From contig CAYSSJ010000004.1 in assembly GCA_964433675.1 (NCBI GenBank), positions 1 through 64,000 of the forward strand: a stretch of DNA of 64,000 nt. The letters are read 5' to 3'. The notes beneath the pieces are model-generated. The model was not told the DNA's origin. It ran no database searches and worked only from the letters and a program-made list of their open reading frames with translations. The translations under genes and the position numbers were made by a program. Positions within the stretch are counted from its first letter, which is position 1, and each line of letters starts with the position of its first letter. Positions 54,651-64,000 of the stretch are shown here, in pieces. The stretch is from CAYSSJ01 sp964433675. Lineage in GTDB: Bacteria > Cloacimonadota > Cloacimonadia > Cloacimonadales > TCS61.

Positions 54651-55433
54651 TTATTTAGATAGCTCTTTGAGCTTTTTGTACAGGATATCTACCAGCTCTT
54701 CGGTCGGCAATTCATATTTTTCGCCTTCTTTTTGATGCTCGGGTGTAAATATTTTCACCACTTGTGTAGGAGAGCCGTTCAAACCGATATCATTTTCGTT
54801 CAGTCCGAGATCATCGGCAGTCCAAGTGATAAGCTCCGCTTTTTTGGCATTACGTTTACCGCGTAGCGAGGGCAGCCGGGGTACATTGATCTCCTTAACC
54901 ACCGTGAGCACTACCGGCATGTTCATATCTACCACATCATACCCATCTTCCATCAGTCGCTCTACTCGGATTTTCTTAGCTTCGATGGATTCTATCTTTT
55001 TTACAAAACAGGTTTGCGGGATATTCAGATGAGTAGCCACTCCGGGTCCTACCTGCGCTGTATCACCATCTATAGCCTGTTGTCCGAAGAATATAATATC
55101 GAAACTTTTCAGCTTGTTGATAGCAGCAGAAAGGGTGAGGCTGGTAGCCCAAGTATCTGAGCCGGCGAATTTCCTATCAGTGAGCAGAATGATCTCATCC
55201 ACTCCCATAGATATGGCTTCGCGCAGAGCGGATTCTACCTGAGGCGGACCCATACTGATGGCAGTCACTTTGCCACCATACTGCTCTTTTAGTCGTACCG
55301 CTTCTTCTATAGCATAGAGATCGAATGGATTGATGATACTTTCCACTCCTTCACGAACTAAAGTGTTGGTCGTCGGGTCTATCTTGATCTCAGTTGTATT
55401 TGGTACCTGTTTGATGCATACTACGATATTCAT
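54651..55433 (-). CDS. etfB: Electron transfer flavoprotein beta subunit
   Basis: 260 residues, usual length. NIVVCIKQVPNT at the start, DLYAIEEAVRLKE, and DGDTAQVGPGVA, the AMP/FAD-binding signature. EtfB needs EtfA, which is not next to it on either side: the neighbours are DegT and lgt. It could be an orphan EtfB or serve a distant EtfA. Overlaps the DegT gene by 4 bp. Confidence 0.92.
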   Translation of the reverse strand: MNIVVCIKQVPNTTEIKIDPTTNTLVREGVESIINPFDLYAIEEAVRLKEQYGGKVTAISMGPPQVESALREAISMGVDEIILLTDRKFAGSDTWATSLTLSAAINKLKSFDIIFFGQQAIDGDTAQVGPGVATHLNIPQTCFVKKIESIEAKKIRVERLMEDGYDVVDMNMPVVLTVVKEINVPRLPSLRGKRNAKKAELITWTADDLGLNENDIGLNGSPTQVVKIFTPEHQKEGEKYELPTEELVDILYKKLKELSK

Positions 55434-56545
55434 GTTCTCTCCTTTTGGTAAAATGATCTGATTTCGGCGATAACGTAATCCAGTTGAGCTTGCGAGAGCT
55501 CTGAATAGATCGGGATAGAGATCACCCGCGCGGAGATTTCTTCGCAGACGGGAAGATCACCCGCTTTGTAGTTCAAAAGCGCAAAGCACGGCTGAAGATG
55601 CAAAGGTTGAGGATAATAAACAGCGCAGCCGATATCTTTGGCGCGTAAATATTCGAGCAGAGCATCTCTATCTTCTGCCAAGAGCGTGTATTGATTGTAG
55701 ATCGGAGTAATTCCCGGTTTCACATAGGGTAGCTCTATCTCTTCTATATCAGCCAGATGTTCATTGTAATATGCTGCGTTTTCTTGTCTCATCTTATTCC
55801 ATCTATCCAGATGTTTCAGCTTCACCAGCAATATAGCAGCTTGCAGAGTATCCAGCCGACTGTTGAAGCCGACCCAGTTGTGATAATATTTTGGATTTTC
55901 GCCGTGCACACGCAAGAGTTTGAGCTTACCGGCAAGTTCTTCGTTGTTTGTAAGGCACATACCTGCATCTCCCATAGCGCCCAGATTTTTTGCCGGGAAG
56001 AAAGAGAGTGTACCCACATCGCCGATAGTGCCGGCATATTTATCACCATACTTAGCACCGATACCCTGGGCATTATCTTCGATAACAATCAGGTCATGTT
56101 TCTTGGCGATCTTCATAATGCTGTCCATATCCGCCGGTTGACCGAACAGATGCACAGCTATGATAGCTTTCGTCTTTGGAGTGATAGCTTTTTCTATCTC
56201 AGCGGGTGAGATATTGAAAGTACGCGGATCGATATCTACGAAGACGGGCTTGGCACCGACGCGGTAGATCGTGCTGGCGGTAGCGAAAAAGGTGAACGAG
56301 GTGGTGATCACCTCATCTCCTTTGCCGATATCATGTGCGCTGAGGGCAAGCAGCAATGCATCTGTACCAGAAGAGCAGCCCACTGCATAGCGGCAGCCAC
56401 AATAATCTGCTATCGCTGCTTCCAATTGCTCCACCTGCGGTCCCATTATGTACTGATGGGTTTGGATAACCTGCTCGATAGCTTCGCGGATATCATCTAT
56501 AATAGGGTCGTACTGAGCATGTAAGTCTAAGAAGGGAACTTTCAT
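55430..56545 (-). CDS. DegT/DnrJ/EryC1-family sugar aminotransferase
   Basis: 371 residues, PLP-dependent. GCSSGTDALLLAL, EDNAQGIGAKY (Asp holds the PLP ring), and SFFPAKNLGAMGDAG with the PLP lysine in PAKN. It usually adds an amino group to a nucleotide keto-sugar; together with the SDR gene and the SLBB exporter it points to synthesis of an amino-sugar glycan. The exact sugar cannot be read. 5 bp after the epimerase. Confidence 0.92.
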   Translation of the reverse strand: MKVPFLDLHAQYDPIIDDIREAIEQVIQTHQYIMGPQVEQLEAAIADYCGCRYAVGCSSGTDALLLALSAHDIGKGDEVITTSFTFFATASTIYRVGAKPVFVDIDPRTFNISPAEIEKAITPKTKAIIAVHLFGQPADMDSIMKIAKKHDLIVIEDNAQGIGAKYGDKYAGTIGDVGTLSFFPAKNLGAMGDAGMCLTNNEELAGKLKLLRVHGENPKYYHNWVGFNSRLDTLQAAILLVKLKHLDRWNKMRQENAAYYNEHLADIEEIELPYVKPGITPIYNQYTLLAEDRDALLEYLRAKDIGCAVYYPQPLHLQPCFALLNYKAGDLPVCEEISARVISIPIYSELSQAQLDYVIAEIRSFYQKERT

Positions 56546-56550
56546 GAAGT

Positions 56551-57510
56551 TTACTCCTCAAAGTAGTTGATTATTTTTTGGAGGATATTGTCCAAGTTCA
56601 CTTTCGGTTTGTAGCCGATGAATTTCTTTATCTTCGCCAACTCCGGTTTGCGCGAGAGCATATCTTCGAAACCTTCTTCATAGGCATCTTCATATTTCAC
56701 ATATTCGATTTTCGATTTGCTATTGGTAAGCTTCTTGATCTTATGAGCCAGCTCTTCGATGCTGATCTCCTCATCATTTCCAATATTAAAGATCTCACCT
56801 TCCGCTTTCTTTTCGGACATCAGCTTTATCATACCGTCCACTACATCGTCCACATAAGCAAAACAGCGTGTCTGCTTGCCGTCTCCATAGACGGTGAGCG
56901 GATGATTTAGAAGTGCGCTTTTGACGAATTTGGGTACTACCATACCGTATTGACCGGTCTGACGTGGACCGACTGTGTTGAAACAGCGTACTATGACCAC
57001 CGGCAGTTTCTTCTCTCTGAAATAGGCAAGTGCCAAAAACTCATCTATCGCTTTGGATGCGCTATAGCTCCAGCGGGTAATATGAGTGGAACCCAAAAGC
57101 CGGTCATCTTCTTCTTTGAAGGGTACATTGTTGTTTTTACCGTAGATCTCTGAAGTGGAAGAGACGAGAGCTTTCTTCTTGTATTTGTTGGCAAGTTCGA
57201 GGACATTTTCGGTTCCGGCAATATTAGTCTGCAAAGAAAGCAGTGGGTTGTCTATGATATATTTCACACCTACAGCAGCGGCGAGATGGTAGATCTGGTC
57301 ACTTTTCTTCACTAGTTTATCCAGTGCGTCCTTGTTTAGTATCGAGTCTATGGTATAGCTAAAGTTCGGGTTGTCTATCAGATGTCTGATATTGGCAAAA
57401 TCACCTGTGGAAAGATTATCTATCACCGCTACGGTGTTTCCCATTTCAAGCAATTTATCAGCCAGATGCGAGCCGATAAATCCGGCGCCACCAGTAATGA
57501 GTATTCTCAT
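56551..57510 (-). CDS. NAD-dependent sugar epimerase/dehydratase
   Basis: 319 residues, extended SDR. GGAGFIGSHLAD (7-18) binds NAD; the catalytic pair is YSASK, with the Ser in SSTSEIYG. It resembles UDP-glucuronate decarboxylase or UDP-glucose 4-epimerase, but the specificity is open. It is 9 bp after the SLBB gene and makes the sugar substrate or its precursor for the aminotransferase. Confidence 0.92.
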   Translation of the reverse strand: MRILITGGAGFIGSHLADKLLEMGNTVAVIDNLSTGDFANIRHLIDNPNFSYTIDSILNKDALDKLVKKSDQIYHLAAAVGVKYIIDNPLLSLQTNIAGTENVLELANKYKKKALVSSTSEIYGKNNNVPFKEEDDRLLGSTHITRWSYSASKAIDEFLALAYFREKKLPVVIVRCFNTVGPRQTGQYGMVVPKFVKSALLNHPLTVYGDGKQTRCFAYVDDVVDGMIKLMSEKKAEGEIFNIGNDEEISIEELAHKIKKLTNSKSKIEYVKYEDAYEEGFEDMLSRKPELAKIKKFIGYKPKVNLDNILQKIINYFEE

Positions 57511-57519
57511 ATAATTCTC

Positions 57520-58854
57520 CTAATTTCCAATAATATTTTGCACCACGACGATGATCGTGGCTAAGCCACTCAAGAATGACATAGTTTCTTTGATATAGGG
57601 CCAGTAATAAGAAAATCGCTTTCTCTCTGGCACAAAAATCGTATCGCCTACCTCCACAACGGTTGTACTTTTTGGTTTGATCCATACACCAGTCTCCGCT
57701 CGGATAATGCGGACGCCGCCCTTGCTCTCTTTCCAAGAGTAGCCGCCTGCTTTTCCTATATAAAACTCATAGTTTTGTCCGGGGATATGGGTGAAAAGTC
57801 CGGGATTGACCACCTGACCGGTCACATTGACCGTCATAGTCTTATCGGGCACATATATAAAATCGTTTCTCTTTAGAGGTACATCAATAGTTTCTTCTTT
57901 CTCTTGCCAAAGTTGCTCGATATCTACACCATAGATGCCACTATCTTCCTGAATGCGGGTGTTGATGTATCTGATCTCTTTCTGCGACAGGGCAGAACGT
58001 GGTAAACGCTGCAATCTTACCAGTTCCGCATCGCGGATATCTTCTTCACGCTTCCTTTGCAAAAAAGCGTCTGCCAGATTGGCGTTCTCGGTAGGTCCAC
58101 CGGCTTGTTCCAATATTTGCAACAAAGTGGTTTGATCCTCATCGATAGGATAGAGCCCGGGGAATCTGACCTCGCCGGAGATATTGACAAAATCGTGCGG
58201 TTGATATTCGGGAATGGAGCGGATAAAGATGCGGTCTCCATGTTCCAGCGGTAAGTTAGCTTCACTGCTCGGATCAGCAATAGCATTTTCCAATGAAAAG
58301 GGTATATTGAAGCTGCTTTTGTGATCATCGGAGTAGCGCACTACCATGGCTTCTTCTTTGTAGGCATTCGGTTTGAGCCCCATGGTGAGATCTATGATGT
58401 CTTTCACCCTGTCAGCTTCGATAAGTTCAATATACTCGTTTGCCTTGTGGATAGCGCCATAGATATAAACCGTATTCTGGATAGGTGGAACGATGATGGT
58501 ATCGCCATCTTTGATGTAGGGATTGAGCTCATCATTCCCGGAGATGAAGTATTTGTGCATATCAATATGAAATTCCTGTTCGCCACGCTTGAGAGTGATA
58601 TTTCGTGAAGAAGCATTTTTGGGCGGATCATGGATAACAATAGTATCTTGAACTGTATTGGCGAACTTCATAGCGTCCGAAACGCGGCTAGTTGGTGGCA
58701 GGCGGTGAACTCCCGGATTTCTTACCACACCCACCACAGTCACACTATAAAAACTTTCATAATCGCGGGCTTGCATGGTATATTGTTGCTGAGACCAGAG
58801 AGTACTTATCGTAATCAGCATTAAAAACAGAACGATGACTTTATTTTTCTTCAC
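57520..58854 (-). CDS. SLBB-domain polysaccharide-export protein
   Basis: 444 residues from a GTG with GGGAGG upstream. Signal peptide (1-21), then several SLBB/SLBB-like domains (VVGVVRNPGVHRLPP, VYIYGAIHKANEYIEL, VNISGEVRFPGLYPI, VNVTGQVVNPGLFTH), and a C-terminal membrane helix (SFLSGLATIIVVVQNIIG). Members of the Wza/Wzx-associated group form a periplasmic or outer-membrane channel for polysaccharide. The C-terminal helix hints at attachment to the inner membrane. First gene of the probable 11.5-kb operon. Confidence 0.88.
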   Translation of the reverse strand: MKKNKVIVLFLMLITISTLWSQQQYTMQARDYESFYSVTVVGVVRNPGVHRLPPTSRVSDAMKFANTVQDTIVIHDPPKNASSRNITLKRGEQEFHIDMHKYFISGNDELNPYIKDGDTIIVPPIQNTVYIYGAIHKANEYIELIEADRVKDIIDLTMGLKPNAYKEEAMVVRYSDDHKSSFNIPFSLENAIADPSSEANLPLEHGDRIFIRSIPEYQPHDFVNISGEVRFPGLYPIDEDQTTLLQILEQAGGPTENANLADAFLQRKREEDIRDAELVRLQRLPRSALSQKEIRYINTRIQEDSGIYGVDIEQLWQEKEETIDVPLKRNDFIYVPDKTMTVNVTGQVVNPGLFTHIPGQNYEFYIGKAGGYSWKESKGGVRIIRAETGVWIKPKSTTVVEVGDTIFVPERKRFSYYWPYIKETMSFLSGLATIIVVVQNIIGN

Positions 58855-59054
58855 TATTTAACCTCCCGAAAAGAGACATGGAAAAAGGATATAGATCGGA
58901 AAGACTGTGTAGATACACACGAACCGGGGAGTGAAAACCCCCTCTTAATCCCACCGATAAAAGCAATTATATTTTCCATCCTTTCCATATTTCTCCATTT
59001 CTTAATGGATTAGGAAAAATCTTAGGATAGTGTATTTTGTCAAACATTTTTAAT
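58855..59054. other. 200-bp spacer between mfd and the SLBB operon
   Basis: On the minus strand TTGACA (59043-59038) is a possible -35 box of the SLBB operon, with no good -10 after it. Downstream are two small hairpins: TGTGT-AGAT-ACACA (58906-58919) and GGGG/CCCC (58926-58941), in the leader of the message. No clear terminator for mfd. Confidence 0.4.
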
Positions 59055-62000
59055 CTATTTTTTGAAGTTACCCGATAAATGACTGATTATTCCTATGGTT
59101 CGGATGATATTTTCTTTCACCGAAATCGTCTGCAGAGCGGAAGTATCGAAACTGATTTGCAGGTTGGTGGTAGTATTGAAGCTCACCGGCAAATTTTGTT
59201 TTTTTATCATCTCTCGCAAATTATCACGTGGGGGCAGATAGCGATTGTCCAGTTCGAGCATGATATTTTTCTTGTTTATCAGCACTCTCTTTATTTTGGC
59301 TTTTTCCACCAACAGCTTCAATTTGTAAAATAGGATAGTAGTTTCTGCCTTTGCAGGTAGCGGACCGAATCTATCTTGCAGTTCTTTTCTAAAATCCTCG
59401 AAATCATCAGTTCCGTTGAATGCCAGCATCTGTTTGTACAATTCCAGTCTGGTCTTATCATCCGGGATATAAGAAGCGGGGAAATAACAGTCGGTATCCA
59501 CATGGATATGAGATTTTGGCTCCAGTTTAGTCTGTTCTGGCGTAGTTTCTTCCGATTGCTTATCTATAGCTTCGTGCAGCAGGCGGGAGTAGTAATTGTA
59601 TCCCACCGTATTTATGATACCGCTTTGTTTGGTTCCCAAAAGCGTTCCCGCACCACGTAACTCCATATCGCGCATTGCTATTTGATAACCGCTGCCCAGC
59701 GATTCATACTCGATGAGTGTCTCCAATCTCTTGCGGGCGATTTCGCTCAGATGGGGTGGGACTACCAGATAAGCATAGGCGCGCCGATTGCTTCTTCCTA
59801 CTCTGCCTCGTAGTTGATAGAGCTGCGCCAAACCGAAAGTATCGGCTCTGTTTACAACCATAGTGTTCGCATTGGGGATATCAATGCCGGATTCGATAAT
59901 AGTGGTGGTTACCAAGACATCATATTTGTGATGACTGAAATCGAGCATGATCTGTTCCAACTGCTTTTCCGGCAATCTACCATGTGCTCTGGCTATACGC
60001 GCTTTGGGCAGAACTTTACGCAGATCTTCTGCTATGCTATCTATCGACTCTATCCTATTATGTACGAAAAAGACTTGCCCGCCACGATCAATTTCTCTCA
60101 AGATTGCCTCTTTGATAATACTCATATCGTAATCTATGATAGAAGTTCTAATTGGCAGCCGTGCTTTGGGTGAAGTGCGGATCAGTGATAGATCTTTCAT
60201 CTTGGATAGCGCCATATGCATAGTACGTGGGATCGGGGTGGCGGACATATAGAGTGTATCCACATTAGCCGAGATTTTGCGCAACTTTTCTTTGTGACGT
60301 ACACCGAAACGATGCTCCTCATCTATGATCAAGAATCCGAGCTGTTTGTAATGCACATCGGCAGAGAGTAGCCGGTGAGTACCGATAGCGATATCTATAG
60401 CACCATGCTGCAGCCGAACCAAATCTTGCTTGATCTGACGGGGGGAGCGGAAACGGCTGAACATAGCGATATTGACCGGATATTGGGCTAATCTCTCTTT
60501 GAACACAAGATAATGCTGCTCTGCCAACAAGGTGGTAGGAACGAGTATGGCAACCTGCCAGCCGCTCATTACCGCTTTGAATGCAGCTCTGATTGCCAGT
60601 TCCGTCTTACCGAATCCCACATCACCGCAAAGAAGGCGCTCCATCGGATAAGTAGATTCCATGTCCGACTTTATCTCCTGCAGTGAGTTTAGCTGATCGG
60701 CTGTCTCTTCATAAATAAAAGAATTTTCCATCTCTGTCTGCCAGGAAGTATCAGGCTCAAACTCGATTCCACTCAGAGCCTGCCTTTTAGCATAGAGATT
60801 TACGATATCTTCAGCTATCAGCTCTACCTGCTTTTTTGCTTGATTTTTGGTATTGTCCCATTTCTTACTACCCAAAGCATGCACGGTGGGTGAAATACCT
60901 TCTTCTGCTACGAATTTGGTGATCAAAGTGAGCTGATGAGTAGGCACATAGACTGTGTCCGAATTGGCATATTGCAGTTTGAGACATTCCACCATATTGC
61001 CGTCTATGTTCAATTTATGCAAACCGCTATACAATCCGATCCCGTAGTCTATATGAACAATATAATCTCCCGGTTTCAGCGTCTCGTAATCTACCAATGC
61101 CTCTTTTTGGTCATATTTGGCATAACGGCGCTTCCGCTTGTATCTGTCGAAGATCTCATGGTCGGTATAAACGGCAAGTTTGGCATCGGGTAGGGTAAAA
61201 CCTTGCTGCAGGACTCCGATAGTATATCTGATTCCGGCAGTATCCCAATCGAGTAGTTCGGACATCCTCTTGCTCTGACTGGCATTATCCGATTGGATAA
61301 AAACCGTATATCCATCTTCCAGCTTTTTTGCCAGTTCCTTGCGAAAAGCAGCAAGATCGCCATAGAGATTCTCGTGAGTTATCAAAGGAAGTTTGAGTGA
61401 ACAGTTTGCTCTATTTATCATTTGCTCGGCGGAGGAGAGGTAGAGATTTCGGGTTTTTTGAGCATAGAGATGATCGTAGGCAGTGGTGAAGATATCGGTG
61501 GGGTGCGGTCTTTCTCGGTCTTGTTTTTCGTACATCTCCACCGCTTCTTCGAATACTTCTTTGTGATACAGCTTCAGCATCTCAAAATTATCCCAGACCA
61601 CGACCAGAGAAGTGGAACGGAAATAATCTGCAAAAGTGCTCAATTCATCGAAATAGAGCGAGATATCCTGCTCTATCCCATCATAGAAACCTTCCTGCTC
61701 TACTTTATGGGAGAGTTCACCTTTGCAGGTTATATCTTCTAACGAAAATTCACGTGCCGGTAGGATGGTAATCTCTTCCAAATTCTCACCGGTGGAGCGT
61801 TGGGTGCTGACAGAGAATATGCGGATCGATTCTATCGTATCGCCGAAAAATTCTATTCTGACCGGTTTGGACGAACCCGGCGAGAAAATGTCCAATATAC
61901 CGCCGCGTAGTGCAAATTCACCTACACGCGAAACTTGAAATTGCGATTCATAACCAATAGAGTGAAGATGCTCGGTCAAAACGGTGAGATCATATTCATC

Positions 62001-62441
62001 ATTGAGCTTCAGTTGCATGATTGTGCGGGCGAAAAGCTGCTTGGGCACCAATTTCCTCAGAAAAGCTCGCATCGAGGTGATATATATCCCCGGCTCAGAG
62101 CGGAGTGTGTGAGATAAGCTTTTGATACGCTGTGCTCTGATCTCCAAATGAGGTGAACGCTGCTCATAAGGTAGCACTTCATAATCGGGCAGAAAATGGG
62201 TGTGTTCCCGGTTGGTAAGCAGATCGACATCATCAAGATAATCTTCTGCTACATTATCGTCCGAAGTGACAAAAATCACATTCTTATCTAGTTTTTCAAA
62301 CAGATGAACCAGCAAAAGAGCTTTGACTGACCTGTTGCAGTTATATATCTGTAAGGTGTTATCTCTTGTTTTTATCAGAGTTGAAAATTCCCGGAAGACC
62401 GAAGATTTTTCCAGCTCGGCGCTCAGTTGTTTATACAGCAT
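59055..62441 (-). CDS. mfd: Transcription-repair coupling factor
   Basis: 1128 residues. Removes RNA polymerase stalled at lesions and recruits UvrA. UvrB-like N-terminal module (ILDIFSPGSSKPVRIEFFGD), the polymerase-interaction (CarD-like) domain near YIVHIDYGIGLYSGL, then the translocase with Walker A GDVGFGKTE, DEEH box (IIDEEHRFGVRHKEKL), RVGRSNRRAY motif VI and the C-terminal TRCF domain. 16 bp after the mscS-like gene. Confidence 0.96.
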   Translation of the reverse strand: MLYKQLSAELEKSSVFREFSTLIKTRDNTLQIYNCNRSVKALLLVHLFEKLDKNVIFVTSDDNVAEDYLDDVDLLTNREHTHFLPDYEVLPYEQRSPHLEIRAQRIKSLSHTLRSEPGIYITSMRAFLRKLVPKQLFARTIMQLKLNDEYDLTVLTEHLHSIGYESQFQVSRVGEFALRGGILDIFSPGSSKPVRIEFFGDTIESIRIFSVSTQRSTGENLEEITILPAREFSLEDITCKGELSHKVEQEGFYDGIEQDISLYFDELSTFADYFRSTSLVVVWDNFEMLKLYHKEVFEEAVEMYEKQDRERPHPTDIFTTAYDHLYAQKTRNLYLSSAEQMINRANCSLKLPLITHENLYGDLAAFRKELAKKLEDGYTVFIQSDNASQSKRMSELLDWDTAGIRYTIGVLQQGFTLPDAKLAVYTDHEIFDRYKRKRRYAKYDQKEALVDYETLKPGDYIVHIDYGIGLYSGLHKLNIDGNMVECLKLQYANSDTVYVPTHQLTLITKFVAEEGISPTVHALGSKKWDNTKNQAKKQVELIAEDIVNLYAKRQALSGIEFEPDTSWQTEMENSFIYEETADQLNSLQEIKSDMESTYPMERLLCGDVGFGKTELAIRAAFKAVMSGWQVAILVPTTLLAEQHYLVFKERLAQYPVNIAMFSRFRSPRQIKQDLVRLQHGAIDIAIGTHRLLSADVHYKQLGFLIIDEEHRFGVRHKEKLRKISANVDTLYMSATPIPRTMHMALSKMKDLSLIRTSPKARLPIRTSIIDYDMSIIKEAILREIDRGGQVFFVHNRIESIDSIAEDLRKVLPKARIARAHGRLPEKQLEQIMLDFSHHKYDVLVTTTIIESGIDIPNANTMVVNRADTFGLAQLYQLRGRVGRSNRRAYAYLVVPPHLSEIARKRLETLIEYESLGSGYQIAMRDMELRGAGTLLGTKQSGIINTVGYNYYSRLLHEAIDKQSEETTPEQTKLEPKSHIHVDTDCYFPASYIPDDKTRLELYKQMLAFNGTDDFEDFRKELQDRFGPLPAKAETTILFYKLKLLVEKAKIKRVLINKKNIMLELDNRYLPPRDNLREMIKKQNLPVSFNTTTNLQISFDTSALQTISVKENIIRTIGIISHLSGNFKK

Positions 62442-62457
62442 ATTCGAATTTCAGTGT

Positions 62458-63324
62458 TTAGGTCTTATCATCCTGATTTGCTTGCTTGTCTGATATCGTT
62501 AGTGGGAACGGTTTGGTTACTTCACCTGTATAAATAGTACGATGTGGGAAGGGTATCTCTATATCTTCGGCATCGAAGCGCTCTTTGATGTCCATCATGA
62601 TCGAGCGTTTGAGGTTGATAACATCTGATTTTTCGAACCAGAGGGCATAGCGGATGATGAGGGCGGAATCGCCGAAAGTGTTCAGAAAAATCATCGGTTC
62701 CGGTTCTTCCAGACAATAGGGATTTTTGGTGGCGATATCCTTTAGCACACCGATAACGCGGCGAATATCCTCTTTGTATGCCACTCCGATATCCAAATCC
62801 ATTCTGCGGATCGGGAAGCGGGAAATATTTACCGATTCGTTTTTTACTATGGATTCATTGGGGATACGGATAAACCGATTATCGAAAGTGCGTAATTTGA
62901 TCGAGAGTAGATCTATAGAAAGTACTATGCCGGTTGTGTTTCCTATCTGCACAATATCGCCGACAGCAAAGGGCTGTTCGGAGATCAAAAATATACCGCT
63001 AATCACATTGGAAACACTGGTCTGGGCAGCAAAACCGATAGCAATACCCATAATGCCCGCAGCTCCCAAAATAGCCGATAGTCTGAAACCAAACTCGTTT
63101 AAAACCATCATCAGAATAATCAGCACGCCGACATAGAAGATTATCTTCTTGGTGATCATCTCCGCCTGCAAAGAGTAACGCTTCTTCACTGATTTACTTA
63201 CTACTCTCACCAAAAGATTCAGAAGCGGGAAACCGGCTAGTAAGATTATCAGGATACGGATAATATGACCGACCACTGTCGGGGTGAGTATGTCTTGAAC
63301 GGATTGGATGATAGAATCAAACAT
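62458..63324 (-). CDS. MscS-family mechanosensitive channel
   Basis: 288 residues: three membrane helices (about 20-110), with the pore-lining Gly/Ala-rich helix AAGIMGIAIGFAAQTSVSNVISG, then the beta domain (VGDIVQIGNTTGIV, RTFDNRFIRIPNE) and a C-terminal domain with YALWFEKSDV. Opens to release solutes in hypo-osmotic shock. 4 bp before mfd and just after a DUF432 gene, a pairing that recurs with MscS in other genomes as I recall. Confidence 0.93.
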   Translation of the reverse strand: MFDSIIQSVQDILTPTVVGHIIRILIILLAGFPLLNLLVRVVSKSVKKRYSLQAEMITKKIIFYVGVLIILMMVLNEFGFRLSAILGAAGIMGIAIGFAAQTSVSNVISGIFLISEQPFAVGDIVQIGNTTGIVLSIDLLSIKLRTFDNRFIRIPNESIVKNESVNISRFPIRRMDLDIGVAYKEDIRRVIGVLKDIATKNPYCLEEPEPMIFLNTFGDSALIIRYALWFEKSDVINLKRSIMMDIKERFDAEDIEIPFPHRTIYTGEVTKPFPLTISDKQANQDDKT

Positions 63325-63328
63325 AGCT

Positions 63329-64000
63329 CTATCCTTTCATAAATTTGAAATCGGAGAACATTTTTTTGGTAAGATGCTTGGATGGCTCTTCTCTGCGGGT
63401 TTGCAAAAGCTTCATGTTTTTTTCGAATTTCGGTGCAGTCTCGCTGATTTCGAAACTAGAGCGCTGATTCTCACCTTCCAAAATTACCTTGATCTCATTC
63501 GTCCATAATGTATTTCTGCTCTGATAGATGTTCAGATATTCCGTATGAATACAGAGACGGTTAAATTCGAAATTGTCTGCAGAATTGTTTTCGACCAAGA
63601 TACTGCAAGAGGCGATATTCTTCCGCAGCTTATCCAATGTATATTCGGTTTTGGCACTCGAGCGGAGCGCATAACAAAACACACCGGAGAGCGGGTCGCC
63701 GAACCAGGTATTAGAAAGCGGTAGAGAGGGGATCTCCCAGGCTATTTGCTCTTTGCCAACTATAAAAGAGTACCACACCGGGATAGAGACAAAAAAGCGC
63801 GCACTGCTTCCGGGTAGGACAATTAGCGGTGTTTCCGGACGAACTACTATCGGTCTGGTCGGCATTGATGGTAAGATGCGGACGAGATGATCTTTTTCGT
63901 TTATAATACAACGTTTCCAATTCAAATCAGGATCATATTCAGTCTTTTGAAAGCCATGCCAACTCGGGTATTGCTCTTCTTCATCGCTGGTGGAGACTGC
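63329..64000 (-). CDS. DUF432 protein, 5' end cut by the window
   Basis: The frame stays open to the right edge (at least 223 residues); a TTG at 63925 is an internal codon rather than the start. Residues from RPIVVRPETPLIVLPGSSARFFVSIPVW onward (positions quoted loosely) fit DUF432, with EIPSLPLSNTWFGDP and a basic C-terminal tail. The domain has no known function; the neighbouring MscS gene on the same message suggests a link to osmotic response. Confidence 0.75.
   Translation of the reverse strand, partial: AVSTSDEEEQYPSWHGFQKTEYDPDLNWKRCIINEKDHLVRILPSMPTRPIVVRPETPLIVLPGSSARFFVSIPVWYSFIVGKEQIAWEIPSLPLSNTWFGDPLSGVFCYALRSSAKTEYTLDKLRKNIASCSILVENNSADNFEFNRLCIHTEYLNIYQSRNTLWTNEIKVILEGENQRSSFEISETAPKFEKNMKLLQTRREEPSKHLTKKMFSDFKFMKG

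Overview
The window looks like a chromosomal segment of a Gram-negative, probably anaerobic bacterium of the FCB superphylum. Candidatus Cloacimonadota (WWE1) is the best guess. This is inferred from C-terminal type IX-style sorting domains (YPNPFNP...GQKV...SSGxY), a PorV/PorQ-like protein, a short primary sigma factor of Bacteroidetes type, BamD/Lgt/SurA homologues implying an outer membrane, and oxygen/NO-detoxifying modules typical of anaerobes (flavodiiron protein, class I Hcp). No taxonomic marker was searched. No tRNA, rRNA, CRISPR array, insertion sequence or phage gene was seen.

Layout. 1-8933: three large secreted proteins with sorting domains on the minus strand (two beta-helix proteins and a fused glutamine-amidotransferase-like protein), flanked by two repeat-rich non-coding regions built of heptamer runs and many small palindromes. 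8934-19563 (plus): efp, a zinc-ribbon protein, a secreted M6-like protein with a broken active site beside a PorV/PorQ-like protein, then greA, an M18 aminopeptidase, bamD, a KamA-family radical SAM enzyme and nadD. 19541-23681 (minus): methyltransferase, glnA, site-2 protease, tyrS. 23682-25712: dnaA with DnaA boxes on both sides, a probable origin. 25713-38410 (plus): a dense run of folding, envelope and housekeeping genes (two PpiC-type foldases, pgpA, yajC, def, fmt, DUF116, rsgA, nadK, recN, nfeD, eno). 38464-43568 (plus): a TetR gene and a redox-stress operon (ferredoxin-like protein, cupin, flavodiiron protein, a 53-residue protein, hcp, ferredoxin) sharing an operator-like motif and ending in a terminator. 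43665-44720: GLUG-repeat secreted protein. 44735-47162 (minus): acylphosphatase, LysM-M23 peptidase, MerR regulator and primary sigma factor behind one good promoter. 47235-58854 (minus): one probable 11.5-kb operon running from an SLBB polysaccharide-export protein through sugar enzymes, etfB, lgt, purB, a PSD-like protein and comF to a MutL-type ATPase module, closed by a terminator. 59055-64000 (minus): mfd, an MscS channel and a DUF432 protein cut by the window edge.

How it fits together. The secreted proteins at the left probably use a type IX-like route, for which the PorV/PorQ-like protein is the only component visible here. The strongest leads are the exported Ntn-hydrolase fused to a beta-helix, the pseudo-protease next to PorV/PorQ, the MutL module without its mutase, the PSD paralogue lacking its pyruvoyl serine, and the palindrome archipelago upstream of efp.
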